A stretch of DNA of 57,153 nt from Actinomycetes bacterium. Lineage in GTDB: Bacteria; Actinomycetota; Actinomycetes; Nanopelagicales; Nanopelagicaceae. Both the position numbers and the translations under genes were made by a program. Positions within the stretch are counted from its first letter, which is position 1, and the number at the start of each line of letters is the position of its first letter. Below are positions 39,989 to 49,181 of this stretch, one piece after another. Location of the stretch: positions 1 through 57,153 of the forward strand of contig JANYDL010000012.1 of the NCBI GenBank assembly GCA_025363635.1, read 5' to 3'. The notes beneath the pieces were generated by a model that did not search any database, was not told the DNA's origin, and worked only from the letters and a program-made list of their open reading frames with translations.

Positions 39989-41073
39989 GGTTTCACCTTC
40001 CGTTTGCCAGACCAAGCGCGACTCACTGCCGCACTCACTGCTATTAAAACCAGTGCTGTTACAGCCCCGACCCACAACGGAGCGAAGGCAAGAACAGTGA
40101 CAGGAATCGCAACCGCAGCAGTCCATGAATACATGATCAGCGCAGTTCGCGAATGTGAATTTCCCGCGCTGAGTAATCGATGATGCAAGTGCTCACGATC
40201 AGGGGCAAAAGGAGAGCGTCCAGAGCGCGCTCGACGAAGAATCGCGAGAATTAAATCTGCTAAGGGAATTGCCAAAACAGCAAAAGGTAAAAGTAGTGGA
40301 AGAAGAGTTGGGCCACCGTTCTCAGAAGAAATCGAGTTTGCATCAACTTGACCAGTCAAAGTAATTGCCGCAGCGGATAGCAGAAGGCCCAAGAACATAG
40401 ATCCTGAATCACCCATAAATATTTTCGCTGGATGCGAATTATGTGGAAGGAAGCCAAGACAAACACCGACAATGATCGCCGTGATTAAAGATGGTGAGCC
40501 CGCACGACTAAATCCATTTACTACCGCAAGGAGGTAGGCAAACGCGAAAAATGATGCACCCGATATTGCAATTATTCCGGCGGCTAATCCATCTAGACCA
40601 TCGATAAAATTCACAGCATTAATTGTCACTAGGACAATTAGAACAGTGACGAGCTGGCCGATGCTTTGCGGAAGTGTAATCACTCCATTAATTGGTAGCC
40701 AGAAAATTTGTATTCCGTAGAGGAGCAATATGCCAGCAGCAAGTGCTTGGCCCGCCAATTTTGTAAGTGCATCTAGTTGAAAACGATCATCAGCCATTCC
40801 TAAAAGAATGACAAAAGTCGAAGCAAGAAATATCCCCTCCAATTCGTGGCCAAAAGATTTGCCCACCAAAGATAGATGTCGAACTATTAATAGGGTGAGA
40901 CACATTGAGATCCACATCGCGACGCCCCCCCAACGCGCTGTCGGAAGAGTGTGAACATCGCGACTTCGGATTTCAGCTACCGCACCAAATTTCTCGGCCA
41001 TCTTCTTGACAAATGGCGTGACTACATAGCAAAGCACAGCCGCTAAAAAGGTGGTGGCTAAATAGTCACGCAT
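39985..41073 (-). CDS. wecA: Undecaprenyl-phosphate GlcNAc-1-phosphate transferase (WecA/TagO family)
   Basis: Polytopic membrane enzyme of 362 residues with about eleven helices that starts lipid-linked glycan synthesis by moving GlcNAc-1-P (or a related sugar) to the lipid carrier. Conserved Asp motifs are GMADDRFQLDALTK, NAVNFIDGLDGLAAG and KIFMGDSGSMFLG; the HLHHRLL loop motif distinguishes WecA-type members from MraY. Matches Rv1302 in the same neighbourhood. Confidence 0.93.
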   Translation of the reverse strand: MRDYLATTFLAAVLCYVVTPFVKKMAEKFGAVAEIRSRDVHTLPTARWGGVAMWISMCLTLLIVRHLSLVGKSFGHELEGIFLASTFVILLGMADDRFQLDALTKLAGQALAAGILLLYGIQIFWLPINGVITLPQSIGQLVTVLIVLVTINAVNFIDGLDGLAAGIIAISGASFFAFAYLLAVVNGFSRAGSPSLITAIIVGVCLGFLPHNSHPAKIFMGDSGSMFLGLLLSAAAITLTGQVDANSISSENGGPTLLPLLLPFAVLAIPLADLILAILRRARSGRSPFAPDREHLHHRLLSAGNSHSRTALIMYSWTAAVAIPVTVLAFAPLWVGAVTALVLIAVSAAVSRAWSGKRKVKP

Positions 41074-41094
41074 GATCGGTTAAGTGACTCGGAC

Positions 41095-42360
41095 TCACGC
41101 CGCGTAGATCGGGAATCGCGAAGTCAATGCGTGAACTTCCTTCTTGATTTGAGACAACTCACCCTCGGCCTCCGTAGCGATTGCTCGGGCAATAAATGAA
41201 GCGATTACATGCATCTCAGCCTTGCCCAATCCCTGCGTGGTGGTTGCAGCCGAACCCACGCGAATTCCGCTTGTTACTGCCGGGGATTCTGGATCAAAGG
41301 GAATTGCATTCTTGTTGAGAACAATTCCTGCAAGACCGCAACGCTGATCCGCCACTTTGCCATTGACATTAGTACTTCGAATATCGATCAATGCAAGATG
41401 AGTCTGTGTCCCCCCAGATACCGCTCGCATTCCTTCATTCTCCAGTCCTTTGGCCAATTCTTGGCAATTGGAAATTACATCGAGGGCATACTTCTGGTAA
41501 GAAGGTTGGGCGCACTCTTTAAGGGCCACTGCTTTCCCGGCTACGGCAGACATAATGGGGCCACCTTGCATACCTGGAAAGACTGCTTTATCTATCGCTG
41601 CAGCATGGGCCGCTTTTGACAAAATCATTCCGCCTCGCGGACCGCGTAAAACTTTATGAGTTGTAAATGAGACCACGTCTGCATAAGGGACAGGAGAAGG
41701 AATTGCTTTTCCCGCCACCAAGCCAATGAAATGTGCAGCATCGACCCACATGATTGCGCCGACTTCATCACAAATCGCTCGTACTTTCTCAAAATCGATA
41801 AGGCTTGGGTAAGCGGTTGCACCGCTACAAATCATCTTTGGCTTATTTGCTATTGCCAGATCTCGAAGTTCGTCGTAATCAATGAGTTCATCTGATTGGC
41901 GCACACCGTAGGAGACTACGTTGAACCACTTACCAGAAAAATTTACCTTTGATCCATGAGTCAAGTGACCACCGTGAGGCAATGACATCGCCAGAACCGT
42001 ATCTCCAGGTTTTGTGAAGGCTGCATATACGGCGATGTTTGCGCTAGCACCTGAATGGGGCTGAACATTTGCGTGCTCGGCGCCAAAAAGTGATTTGGCG
42101 CGATCAATGGCTAGTATTTCCGCCTTATCCACTTCTTCGCACCCACCGTAATAACGCTTACCGGCATAGCCTTCCGCGTATTTATTGGAAAGCGTCGAAC
42201 CAAGTGCTGCCAGCACCGCCCGCGAAGTGAAATTCTCACTTGCAATTAATTGGAGATCAGATTGTTGGCGATGAAGTTCTGATAAAAGAATCTCAGCAAT
42301 ATCTGGATCTTGTTTGCTGAGGAGATCAAAATCTGGGCCATAGAAAGGAGTATCTGACAT
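41095..42360 (-). CDS. glyA: Serine hydroxymethyltransferase
   Basis: PLP enzyme of 421 residues interconverting serine and glycine with transfer of the one-carbon unit to tetrahydrofolate. The N-terminal block LIASENFTSRAVL, YAEGYAGKRYYGGCEEVD, HGGHLTHG and the PLP-binding lysine region VSFTTHKVLRGPRGG are clear. Seven-base tandem repeats lie directly upstream of the ATG. It stands between wecA and tsaC in the same direction. Confidence 0.97.
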   Translation of the reverse strand: MSDTPFYGPDFDLLSKQDPDIAEILLSELHRQQSDLQLIASENFTSRAVLAALGSTLSNKYAEGYAGKRYYGGCEEVDKAEILAIDRAKSLFGAEHANVQPHSGASANIAVYAAFTKPGDTVLAMSLPHGGHLTHGSKVNFSGKWFNVVSYGVRQSDELIDYDELRDLAIANKPKMICSGATAYPSLIDFEKVRAICDEVGAIMWVDAAHFIGLVAGKAIPSPVPYADVVSFTTHKVLRGPRGGMILSKAAHAAAIDKAVFPGMQGGPIMSAVAGKAVALKECAQPSYQKYALDVISNCQELAKGLENEGMRAVSGGTQTHLALIDIRSTNVNGKVADQRCGLAGIVLNKNAIPFDPESPAVTSGIRVGSAATTTQGLGKAEMHVIASFIARAIATEAEGELSQIKKEVHALTSRFPIYAA

Positions 42361-42367
42361 ACCGCAA

Positions 42368-42402
42368 GCCTATTGCCTGCTGCCTACTGCCTACTGCCTC
42401 AG
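42368..42402. repeat. Seven-base tandem repeats in the glyA leader
   Basis: Read on the minus strand, units of GGCAGTA/GGCAGCA/GGCAATA are repeated four times (plus-strand units 42371-42377, 42378-42384, 42385-42391, 42392-42398). They occupy most of the 38 bases between the tsaC stop and the glyA ATG; each unit gives an AGGC, a weak Shine-Dalgarno-like core. Confidence 0.8.
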
Positions 42403-43058
42403 GCTTGGATAACCTCACGTTCGATCGCTGGAACTTTTGAAGAGAGTTCTTCAAAAGAAATTGCGCCCTCACGTACCAACGTGAGGGTGGTCTGATCCGC
42501 GCGGACGAGAGTAGAGACGGGGCCACGGGCCATCTCACCGTTATGGAAAATTCCCGCTAAGTCCGAATCCAGAGCAGAGATAAAGTCCGGATCTAGCATT
42601 GCCCCATGTCCAGCACGAGCGGCACTGGCAACCGCAAGAGGTCCACTTTTCTTCAGTAAGGCAAGAACAAACTCAGAGTTGGGAACTCGCACACAGATTT
42701 CGTCAAGTTCTTTGTCGTCACCCAAATCCCAATTGAGGCCCAAATGAGGCGGAAGCAACAAGGAGAGTTGTCCCGGCCAAAATTCGGTAATCAAGGTGCG
42801 TACATCATCGGATATTTCTCGCACAATTCCTTCTAGTACTTTTATCCCGGATACGAGCACTTGCGCAGCAACTCCAAGATCATCGCCTCTGAGCACATGC
42901 ATGGCCCTGACACCATCGTGCAAAAAAGCATCTACTAAGAACACATATGAATTTTCGAGTGGAGCAACGATGATAAATCCAGAATTTATCCAAGTCACGG
43001 CGAGATTAACATGCGCTTCAAATTCGCCTTCTCGAATATCAATCTTCTCACCCATCAC
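42399..43058 (-). CDS. Degenerate YrdC/Sua5-family protein (TsaC homologue)
   Basis: Gene order (prfA-prmC-here-wecA) and the FWPGQLSLLLP block (about residues 93-103) identify the YrdC fold of threonylcarbamoyl-AMP synthase, which uses threonine, bicarbonate and ATP to begin t6A synthesis in tRNA. Several hallmark residues are missing: the PTDTVYGL motif reads PLENSYVF (33-40), the KxRP region reads VLRGDDLG, and the S-A-N segment reads ASAARAG. It is 219 residues long. It may therefore be a structural or regulatory relative, or a very diverged enzyme. ATG 43058 overlaps prmC by four bases. Confidence 0.75.
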   Translation of the reverse strand: MMGEKIDIREGEFEAHVNLAVTWINSGFIIVAPLENSYVFLVDAFLHDGVRAMHVLRGDDLGVAAQVLVSGIKVLEGIVREISDDVRTLITEFWPGQLSLLLPPHLGLNWDLGDDKELDEICVRVPNSEFVLALLKKSGPLAVASAARAGHGAMLDPDFISALDSDLAGIFHNGEMARGPVSTLVRADQTTLTLVREGAISFEELSSKVPAIEREVIQA

Positions 43059-43906
43059 TTCATCCTTTCTGCGCTGGTCCAGCGAGGTCTGCTATTCAAG
43101 TCGGCATGAACTCTAATCTCTCTAAAGTGTAGAGATAGAGCAATCTCCATTTCATCACCTTGACCTTCGCCATGTTCCATAACCAAAATCCCACCACCTT
43201 TCAACAAACGTGCAGCGGCGGAAATAAAAATGTTAGGGACTTCCATGCCAGTCTTCCCACCGAATAATGCGAAATGAGGTTCGAAATTCTTTACTTCAAA
43301 GGGCAATTCCTGAGCGTTAGGAATATATGGCGGATTTGCGATAACAAGATCGGCTTTGACTCCAGCCAAAGCATTCGAGACATCTTCATCCACAATTCGA
43401 ACTTCAGCTCCAACGGCCTCGACATTTCGACGAAGCCATACCAGGGCTTCGGGATCACTTTCCACAGCGATCACTCGAGAGTTCGGTGCCTCAGTTGCTA
43501 TAGCCAGAGCGAGTGCCCCAGATCCAGATCCAAGATCAATCACGCTCGTCGTCTTCTTCATCGTCCGAAGGTGCGTAATAACATGACCCACTAGGAGTTC
43601 TGATTCAGGGCGCGGAATTAAAACTCCAGGGCCAACTTTGATCGTGAGATTCCTAAAATATGCCTCACCAATTATGTACTGAACTGGCTCCCCTGTCATG
43701 CGTCGCGCGCAAGCTGCAGTAAAGAGATCTTCAATTTCGGATTGATCCTCGAACTGGTTAAGCGCCTTTTCTAAGGCGACAAGGTTGTGCAATTCCATCC
43801 GCGATATGCCTAGGGTGTTGGCGAATAAATGTTCTGCATCCACTTCTTGAAACCCTGCCCTAGCAAGTTCCCTCTTGGCTCGCAGTAGTTCATTTCGGTA
43901 ATCCAT
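43055..43906 (-). CDS. prmC: Release-factor glutamine methyltransferase
   Basis: SAM-dependent enzyme that methylates the Gln of the GGQ motif in RF1/RF2. The N-terminal helical domain is followed by the methyltransferase core with VIDLGSGSGALALAIA (SAM loop) and the substrate motif NPPYIP at about residues 190-195. 283 residues; 14 bases downstream of prfA. Confidence 0.96.
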   Translation of the reverse strand: MDYRNELLRAKRELARAGFQEVDAEHLFANTLGISRMELHNLVALEKALNQFEDQSEIEDLFTAACARRMTGEPVQYIIGEAYFRNLTIKVGPGVLIPRPESELLVGHVITHLRTMKKTTSVIDLGSGSGALALAIATEAPNSRVIAVESDPEALVWLRRNVEAVGAEVRIVDEDVSNALAGVKADLVIANPPYIPNAQELPFEVKNFEPHFALFGGKTGMEVPNIFISAAARLLKGGGILVMEHGEGQGDEMEIALSLHFREIRVHADLNSRPRWTSAERMK

Positions 43907-43920
43907 CTACGTCCCTATTT

Positions 43921-45006
43921 TTAGTGGGTCGACGCCAATTTGGCGGCCTTATCTGCATCAAGCAAGGCTTGAATCATGACGTCAAGTTCTCCACCCAGCA
44001 CCGCATCCAAATTATTTGCTTTGAAATTTACTCGGTGATCACTGATTCTGTTTTCCGGATAATTGTAAGTACGTATTCGTTCGCTGCGATCTACAGTGCG
44101 TACCTGACTTTTACGTTCCGCCATAGCGGCTTCGTCGGCCGCCTCTTGGGCAGCAGCCAAAATGCGCGCACGCAATATCCGAAGTGCCGACTCCTTATTC
44201 TGCAATTGACTCTTCTCATTTTGACATGAGACAACAATCCCCGTAGGAAGATGGGTGATGCGTACGGCCGAGTCCGTTGTATTCACGCTTTGACCGCCAG
44301 GGCCGCTTGAGCGATAAACATCGATGCGCAGATCATTCATATTGATATCTACGTCAATTTCTTCAGCTTCAGGCAAAACCAATACGCCCGCGGCGGAGGT
44401 GTGAATGCGTCCTTGCGATTCAGTCTCGGGAACTCGCTGCACCCTGTGCACCCCGCCTTCAAATTTCAAGCGCGCATAGGGTGACTTTCCAGGTTCTGCT
44501 ACTCCCCGAGTTTTTATTGCAATGGAAATATCTTTATAGCCGCCTAAGTCACTTTCAGTAACGTCGAGGACTTCGGTCTTCCATCCTTGTTTTTCTGCAT
44601 AGCGTAGGTACATACGCAATAGATCTCCTGCGAAGAGAGCAGATTCATCTCCTCCTGCACCTGCCTTTATTTCCATAATGACATCTCGATCATCATTAGG
44701 GTCACGTGGCAAGAGAAGTTCTTCCAAATGTGAAGCGGCCAAATCTCTTTGGCTCTCAATCTCTGGAACTTCATTTTCAAAATCTGCTTCTGTAAGCGCT
44801 AATTCTTTTGCTGCTGCAAGATCGTCTTCCGCAGATCGCCATTGTCGATATGCAGCTACAACTGGACCGAGTTGTGCATATCTTCGGCCAAGAAGTCGCG
44901 CTTTGCCTTGATCATTATGAATGCTTGGATCTGCCATCTGGGCTTCAAGTTCAGCATATTCGCGCACAAGTTCATGGGCAGAGGCGAATCTATCTTCGTT
45001 GCTCAT
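43921..45006 (-). CDS. prfA: Peptide chain release factor 1
   Basis: Terminates translation at UAA and UAG. The 361 residues include [18 protein letters not shown] and the catalytic [17 protein letters not shown] with GGQ at about 237-239. A strong AGGAGG is placed seven bases before ATG 45006. Confidence 0.98.
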   Translation of the reverse strand: MSNEDRFASAHELVREYAELEAQMADPSIHNDQGKARLLGRRYAQLGPVVAAYRQWRSAEDDLAAAKELALTEADFENEVPEIESQRDLAASHLEELLLPRDPNDDRDVIMEIKAGAGGDESALFAGDLLRMYLRYAEKQGWKTEVLDVTESDLGGYKDISIAIKTRGVAEPGKSPYARLKFEGGVHRVQRVPETESQGRIHTSAAGVLVLPEAEEIDVDINMNDLRIDVYRSSGPGGQSVNTTDSAVRITHLPTGIVVSCQNEKSQLQNKESALRILRARILAAAQEAADEAAMAERKSQVRTVDRSERIRTYNYPENRISDHRVNFKANNLDAVLGGELDVMIQALLDADKAAKLASTH

Positions 45007-45060
45007 GTTCGCCTCCTAGTCTCGTCTGACCGATCACAATCTCAACTTAAAGAAATTTGA

Positions 45061-45106
45061 AAAATAAAAAGACCGCGACCGTCACTTTAGTAACGGAAGC
45101 GGTCTT
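45061..45106 (-). terminator. Rho-independent terminator downstream of rpmE
   Basis: On the minus strand AAGACCGC pairs with GCGGTCTT (45106-45099 with 45076-45069) with extra pairs inside, followed by a T-rich run (complement of 45061-45070). It lies between rpmE and prfA, so prfA has its own start or depends on read-through. Confidence 0.85.
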
Positions 45107-45115
45107 GATATAAAG

Positions 45116-45331
45116 CTACTTAACGCCTGACTTTCCGAAGCGCTCTTCGAACTTCGCAACGCGGCCACCAGTATCAAGTATGCGCTGCTTGCCCGTGTAA
45201 AACGGATGGCAGGCAGAACATACTTCAACGTAGATAGCTCCACTAGGAACAGTTGAGCGAGTTACAAAGGTCTCGCCACAACCGCAGGTGACTTTAGTTT
45301 CACCATATTGCGGATGAATCTCTTTCTTCAT
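45116..45331 (-). CDS. rpmE: 50S ribosomal protein L31, zinc-binding form
   Basis: The 71 residues contain CGCG and CSACHPF, the four-ligand zinc site of the C+ L31 type. This form can be replaced by a zinc-free paralogue in some bacteria under zinc shortage. AAGGAGA precedes the ATG. It follows rho, as in other Actinobacteria. Confidence 0.97.
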   Translation of the reverse strand: MKKEIHPQYGETKVTCGCGETFVTRSTVPSGAIYVEVCSACHPFYTGKQRILDTGGRVAKFEERFGKSGVK

Positions 45332-45464
45332 TTTCTTCTCCTTGGTTTGGGCTGGGTCGCCTATTTCTAGGTCGTGAACCAGCTCGTAGCGAGTTAAGGG
45401 TAACGCTCACGCACACCCTTGAGAAATTGAGGCAAAATCACGCTCAATTTACGAGCAAAAAAAG

Positions 45465-47036
45465 TTATTCGTTCCCGGATCCAATCATGGTCTTTTGGAC
45501 TTGCATCAAGAACTCAACGTTGGACTTTGTCCCCTTCATCTTCTCAAGCAAAAGCTCTAGAGCCTGCTGAGTATCGAGGGCATGAAGAACGCGACGTAAC
45601 TTCCAGACGATATTAAGTTCTTCCGCACCCATAAGGATTTCTTCCTTACGAGTGCTGGAGAGATCCACGTTGACGGCAGGGAAGATTCGCTTATCGGCCA
45701 TGCGGCGATCCAGGATAAGTTCCATGTTGCCCGTGCCCTTGAACTCTTCGAAAATCACCTCATCCATACGGGAACCTGTGTCAACCAGTGCAGTTGCCAA
45801 AATGGTGAGCGAGCCACCGTCTTCAATGTTTCGGGCCGCACCAAAGAACTTTTTCGGAGGATATAGCGCTGCGGAGTCGACGCCTCCCGAAAGGATTCGA
45901 CCACTAGCAGGAGCTGCAATGTTGTAGGCACGACCTAAACGAGTAATTGAATCCAAAAGGACAACTACATCGTGACCAAGTTCAACTAAACGCTTTGCTC
46001 TTTCAATCGCTAACTCGGCAACCGTGGTGTGGTCATCTGCGGGTCGATCGAAGGTTGAAGCGATAACTTCGCCCTTGATCGAACGCTGCATATCGGTAAC
46101 TTCTTCAGGTCGCTCATCCACCAAGACCACCATCAAATGGCACTCCGGGTTATTTGTAGTGATTGCATTTGCAATTGCTTGAAGAACCATTGTCTTTCCA
46201 GCTTTTGGTGGCGAAACGATAAGTCCTCGTTGTCCTTTACCAATTGGAGAGATGAGGTCAATTACTCGAGTCGTCAAAATATTGGAAGTTGTCTCAAGGC
46301 GAAGACGCTCTTGCGGATACAAAGGAACCAATTTTGCGAACTCAACACGATTGCGCGCTTCTTCTGGCTCTACCCCATTGATGGTATCCAGACGCATCAG
46401 CGCATTGAACTTCTCACGACGCTCACCTTCACGTGCCTGGCGGACTGCTCCGGTAACTACATCACCTTTGCGAAGTCCATAACGTCGCACTTGTTGCAAA
46501 GAAATATAAACATCGTTGGGACCGGGCAAATAACCACCAGTTCGAATAAACGCATAGCTTTCCATGATGTCAACGAGTCCACCAATGGGGACAAGGACAT
46601 CATCATCGGAAAGCACTGGCTCACGCTCTTCTCGAACGCTCCTATCTCGGGCGCCGTCACGTCCCCTGTCACGTCCCCTGTCACGTCCTCGGTCACGTCC
46701 TCGGTCACGACGAGAACCTGAATCAGAATCACGTTCCACATTGCTTTCTGGGGATCGATCATCACTCTGGGACGATGATGCGGTTTTTTCTTCTGCCTCT
46801 TCGGCTTCCCGTTTTTTATTGCGATTCTTATTGCGCTCTTCGCGCCTTGTTTCTCTTTCTAATTTTGCGGCTTCGCGATTGGCGGCTTGTAAATCACTAA
46901 TTGCCTGCACAAGAGCGGCCTTCTTAAGTTTGCCTGCGCCTTCAACCCCAAGTTGGTTTGCGACTTCCTGAAGTTGAGGAAGGAGCATGGAGGAAAGTTC
47001 TGGGCTATTGGAACGGACAGTGCCTTTTTCGGTCAT
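45465..47036 (-). CDS. rho: Transcription termination factor Rho
   Basis: Hexameric RNA helicase of 523 residues. It has an N-terminal helix-extended-loop domain (LSSMLLPQLQEVANQLGVEG), an acidic/basic low-complexity insert with repeated Asp-Arg-Gly-Arg units (about 105-130), the RNA-binding cold-shock fold (SYAFIRTGGYLPGPNDVYIS), Walker A SPPKAGKTMV at about residue 275 and ILDRRMADKRIFPAVN. Insert domains of this kind are typical of actinobacterial Rho. The insert is coded by 12-base tandem repeats (46656-46714). Confidence 0.97.
   Translation of the reverse strand: MTEKGTVRSNSPELSSMLLPQLQEVANQLGVEGAGKLKKAALVQAISDLQAANREAAKLERETRREERNKNRNKKREAEEAEEKTASSSQSDDRSPESNVERDSDSGSRRDRGRDRGRDRGRDRGRDGARDRSVREEREPVLSDDDVLVPIGGLVDIMESYAFIRTGGYLPGPNDVYISLQQVRRYGLRKGDVVTGAVRQAREGERREKFNALMRLDTINGVEPEEARNRVEFAKLVPLYPQERLRLETTSNILTTRVIDLISPIGKGQRGLIVSPPKAGKTMVLQAIANAITTNNPECHLMVVLVDERPEEVTDMQRSIKGEVIASTFDRPADDHTTVAELAIERAKRLVELGHDVVVLLDSITRLGRAYNIAAPASGRILSGGVDSAALYPPKKFFGAARNIEDGGSLTILATALVDTGSRMDEVIFEEFKGTGNMELILDRRMADKRIFPAVNVDLSSTRKEEILMGAEELNIVWKLRRVLHALDTQQALELLLEKMKGTKSNVEFLMQVQKTMIGSGNE
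46656..46714. repeat. 12-base tandem repeats inside rho
   Basis: Four units of GTCACGTCC plus CCT or TCG run from 46656 to 46703, then a partial unit. They keep the frame and encode alternating Asp-Arg/Gly-Arg in the Rho N-terminal insert. Confidence 0.85.
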
Positions 47037-47119
47037 TGAGCTTCATTTCAGTTATGGGAAGAATCCCGTCGAATTTTTTATGATTATCTGTGAGTCTTTC
47101 GCCAAAAGGCGGTTCAGAT

Positions 47120-47149
47120 GAGAAAACCTTAGCACCTACCTTTAGGTGC
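47120..47149 (-). terminator. Probable terminator between thrB and rho
   Basis: On the minus strand GCACCT and AGGTGC (47149-47144 with 47137-47132) form a six-base stem, followed by GGTTTTCT. Modest strength; it would end the argS-thrB transcript. Confidence 0.5.
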
Positions 47150-47170
47150 GCAAAACCAAGATTCCCCACA

Positions 47171-48103
47171 TTACGAAGAAACTATCTGGGCCCCTCCAGC
47201 GGATATGGGAAGGTGTTGCAGACCGAATTGTGATCCTGCAGCTCGCTGGAGTTCTGCAACTTCACTGGGATCCCCGATATGGAGCACGAGCACAGTCGGA
47301 CCTGCTCCAGAAATGAAGGCAGCAACGCCTGCTGCGCGTAACTTATTCACCAGCGCGAACGAAAGAGGCATCGCTTCTTGTCGATATTTTTGATGTAAGA
47401 AATCTTCCGTAGCGGTAAATAGTAAATCCGGCCGGCTGGTTAGGGCTTGAGAAAGAAGGGCTGTGTTGCGCGAATTAGCTACCGCATCCTGCATAGAAAT
47501 GCTCGTAGGGAGTAACTTGCGCGCCTTCGAGGTCGAGACTGAATTCGTTGGAATGAAAGCCAGAGCACTTATCCGAGGATCAACAGTTAGTTTCACAGCG
47601 CGTGCGACAACATCTCCATGACGATTTTCTTGCCATGAAATTGTTGAACCTCCCAATAAAGTTGCGGCTACATTATCTGGATGGCCCTCCAATTTAGTCG
47701 CAACGGTTAAGAGCGCCTCGTCATTCATTCTTTCATCGCCTGAGAGAACAAGTGCTCGTGCAAGCACGAGGCCGCCAACAATTGCCGCAGCCGACGAACC
47801 AAGTCCACGACCATGAGGAATAACATTAAGTGCGCGTACTGCTAAGCCACGCGGACGTCCTCCCATAAAATCGAATCCCTGATACATAGATTTCACGAGC
47901 AAATTTTTCTCGTCGCGGCGAAGCTCAATAGAGCCTTCGCCAGTGATGTCGATGTCCAGACCCGGCTCATCCATGACCTGAGCAACGTAGCGATCGTGCA
48001 TGCCGAGAGCTAGTGCAAAGGAATCAAAGCCAGGGCCTAAGTTTGCACTTGAGGCGCACACCTGCACTTGCAGTGGAGTCGCTCGAAACATTGGCTTGGC
48101 CAT
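47171..48103 (-). CDS. thrB: Homoserine kinase
   Basis: GHMP kinase of 310 residues that phosphorylates homoserine on the way to threonine. The N-terminal ASSANLGPGFDSFALALG and the ATP loop PHGRGLGSSAAAIVGG are diagnostic; the C-terminal GHMP motif is FISGAGPTVLVL. Last gene of the threonine operon, seven bases after thrC. Confidence 0.96.
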   Translation of the reverse strand: MAKPMFRATPLQVQVCASSANLGPGFDSFALALGMHDRYVAQVMDEPGLDIDITGEGSIELRRDEKNLLVKSMYQGFDFMGGRPRGLAVRALNVIPHGRGLGSSAAAIVGGLVLARALVLSGDERMNDEALLTVATKLEGHPDNVAATLLGGSTISWQENRHGDVVARAVKLTVDPRISALAFIPTNSVSTSKARKLLPTSISMQDAVANSRNTALLSQALTSRPDLLFTATEDFLHQKYRQEAMPLSFALVNKLRAAGVAAFISGAGPTVLVLHIGDPSEVAELQRAAGSQFGLQHLPISAGGAQIVSS

Positions 48104-48110
48104 GGCGTGA

Positions 48111-49181
48111 CTACTTTAAACCGAGAGCTTCCGCTGCAATTGCGGCATCGGGTGGAATGACGACGGGATCTGCTGCACCATCCAACGCCCAATGAACATC
48201 TTTGAGTCCATGACCCGTCACAGTAATGACAATGCGTTTTCCGTGCGGCAACTTACCCATTTCTTGATATTTGATAAGTCCGGCTAGTCCGGCCGCACTC
48301 GATGGCTCGACAAAGACGCCCTCGCGCGAAGCGATCAGCCGATACGCGCTGAGAATTTCTTCATCAGTTACAGAATCTATAAGTCCGCCGGATTCATCAC
48401 GCGCCGCAATTGCTGGCTTCCATGATGCTGGGTTACCTATTCGAATAGCAGTTGCAATGGTTTCTGGGTTGGTGACAATCTCACCTCGAACAATCGGAGC
48501 GGATCCTTCTGCTTGAAATCCCCACATCTGTGGAAGTTTGGTGGATATTTCATCCCTTCGATACTCGTTATAGCCCTTCCAATAGGCCGTAATATTTCCC
48601 GCATTTCCCACTGGCAATGTGTGAATATCTGGAGCATCACCGTGATAGTCAATTACTTCAAAAGCAGCGGTTTTTTGCCCTTCAATTCGGAAAGGGTTGA
48701 CCGAATTGACGAGTGCAACAGCATAATTTTCTGAGAGGTCTCGCGCGAGATTGAGGCAATCATCAAAGTTGCCTTCTACTTGCAAAAGTGTTGAGCCATG
48801 AATAATGGCTTGGGCCATTTTTCCCATCGCGATCTTGCCTTGAGGCACCAGCACCGCCGGAATCATTCCGGCCTTTGCAGCGTAGGCTGCAGCACTTGCA
48901 CTTGTATTTCCGGTCGATGCACAGATGACTGCTTTGGCACCGTCCTCTGCGGCTTTTGAAATGGCCATCGTCATTCCACGATCTTTAAAGGATCCCGTTG
49001 GATTGGCACCTTCGAACTTCAACCAGATGTCATTATTCAAAATTTTAGAGAGATTCTCGGCATGAATTAAAGGAGTACCGCCTTCACGCAACGTAATCAC
49101 AGGAGTTTTGGAAGTTACCGGAAGTCGATCGCGATACTCCTCAATCACTCCGCGCCATTGATGTACTTGTTGATGACTCAC
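48111..49181 (-). CDS. thrC: Threonine synthase
   Basis: PLP enzyme of 356 residues converting phosphohomoserine to threonine. The PLP lysine is in [11 protein letters not shown], the phosphate loop is [12 protein letters not shown], and [20 protein letters not shown] follows the family. Short fungal/actinobacterial-type form without the long N-terminus. Overlaps hom by four bases. Confidence 0.97.
   Translation of the reverse strand: MSHQQVHQWRGVIEEYRDRLPVTSKTPVITLREGGTPLIHAENLSKILNNDIWLKFEGANPTGSFKDRGMTMAISKAAEDGAKAVICASTGNTSASAAAYAAKAGMIPAVLVPQGKIAMGKMAQAIIHGSTLLQVEGNFDDCLNLARDLSENYAVALVNSVNPFRIEGQKTAAFEVIDYHGDAPDIHTLPVGNAGNITAYWKGYNEYRRDEISTKLPQMWGFQAEGSAPIVRGEIVTNPETIATAIRIGNPASWKPAIAARDESGGLIDSVTDEEILSAYRLIASREGVFVEPSSAAGLAGLIKYQEMGKLPHGKRIVITVTGHGLKDVHWALDGAADPVVIPPDAAIAAEALGLK

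Noticed and set aside
46137-46721. Plus-strand frame of 194 codons inside rho
   Set aside because: Antisense shadow that includes the rho tandem repeat; no independent evidence.
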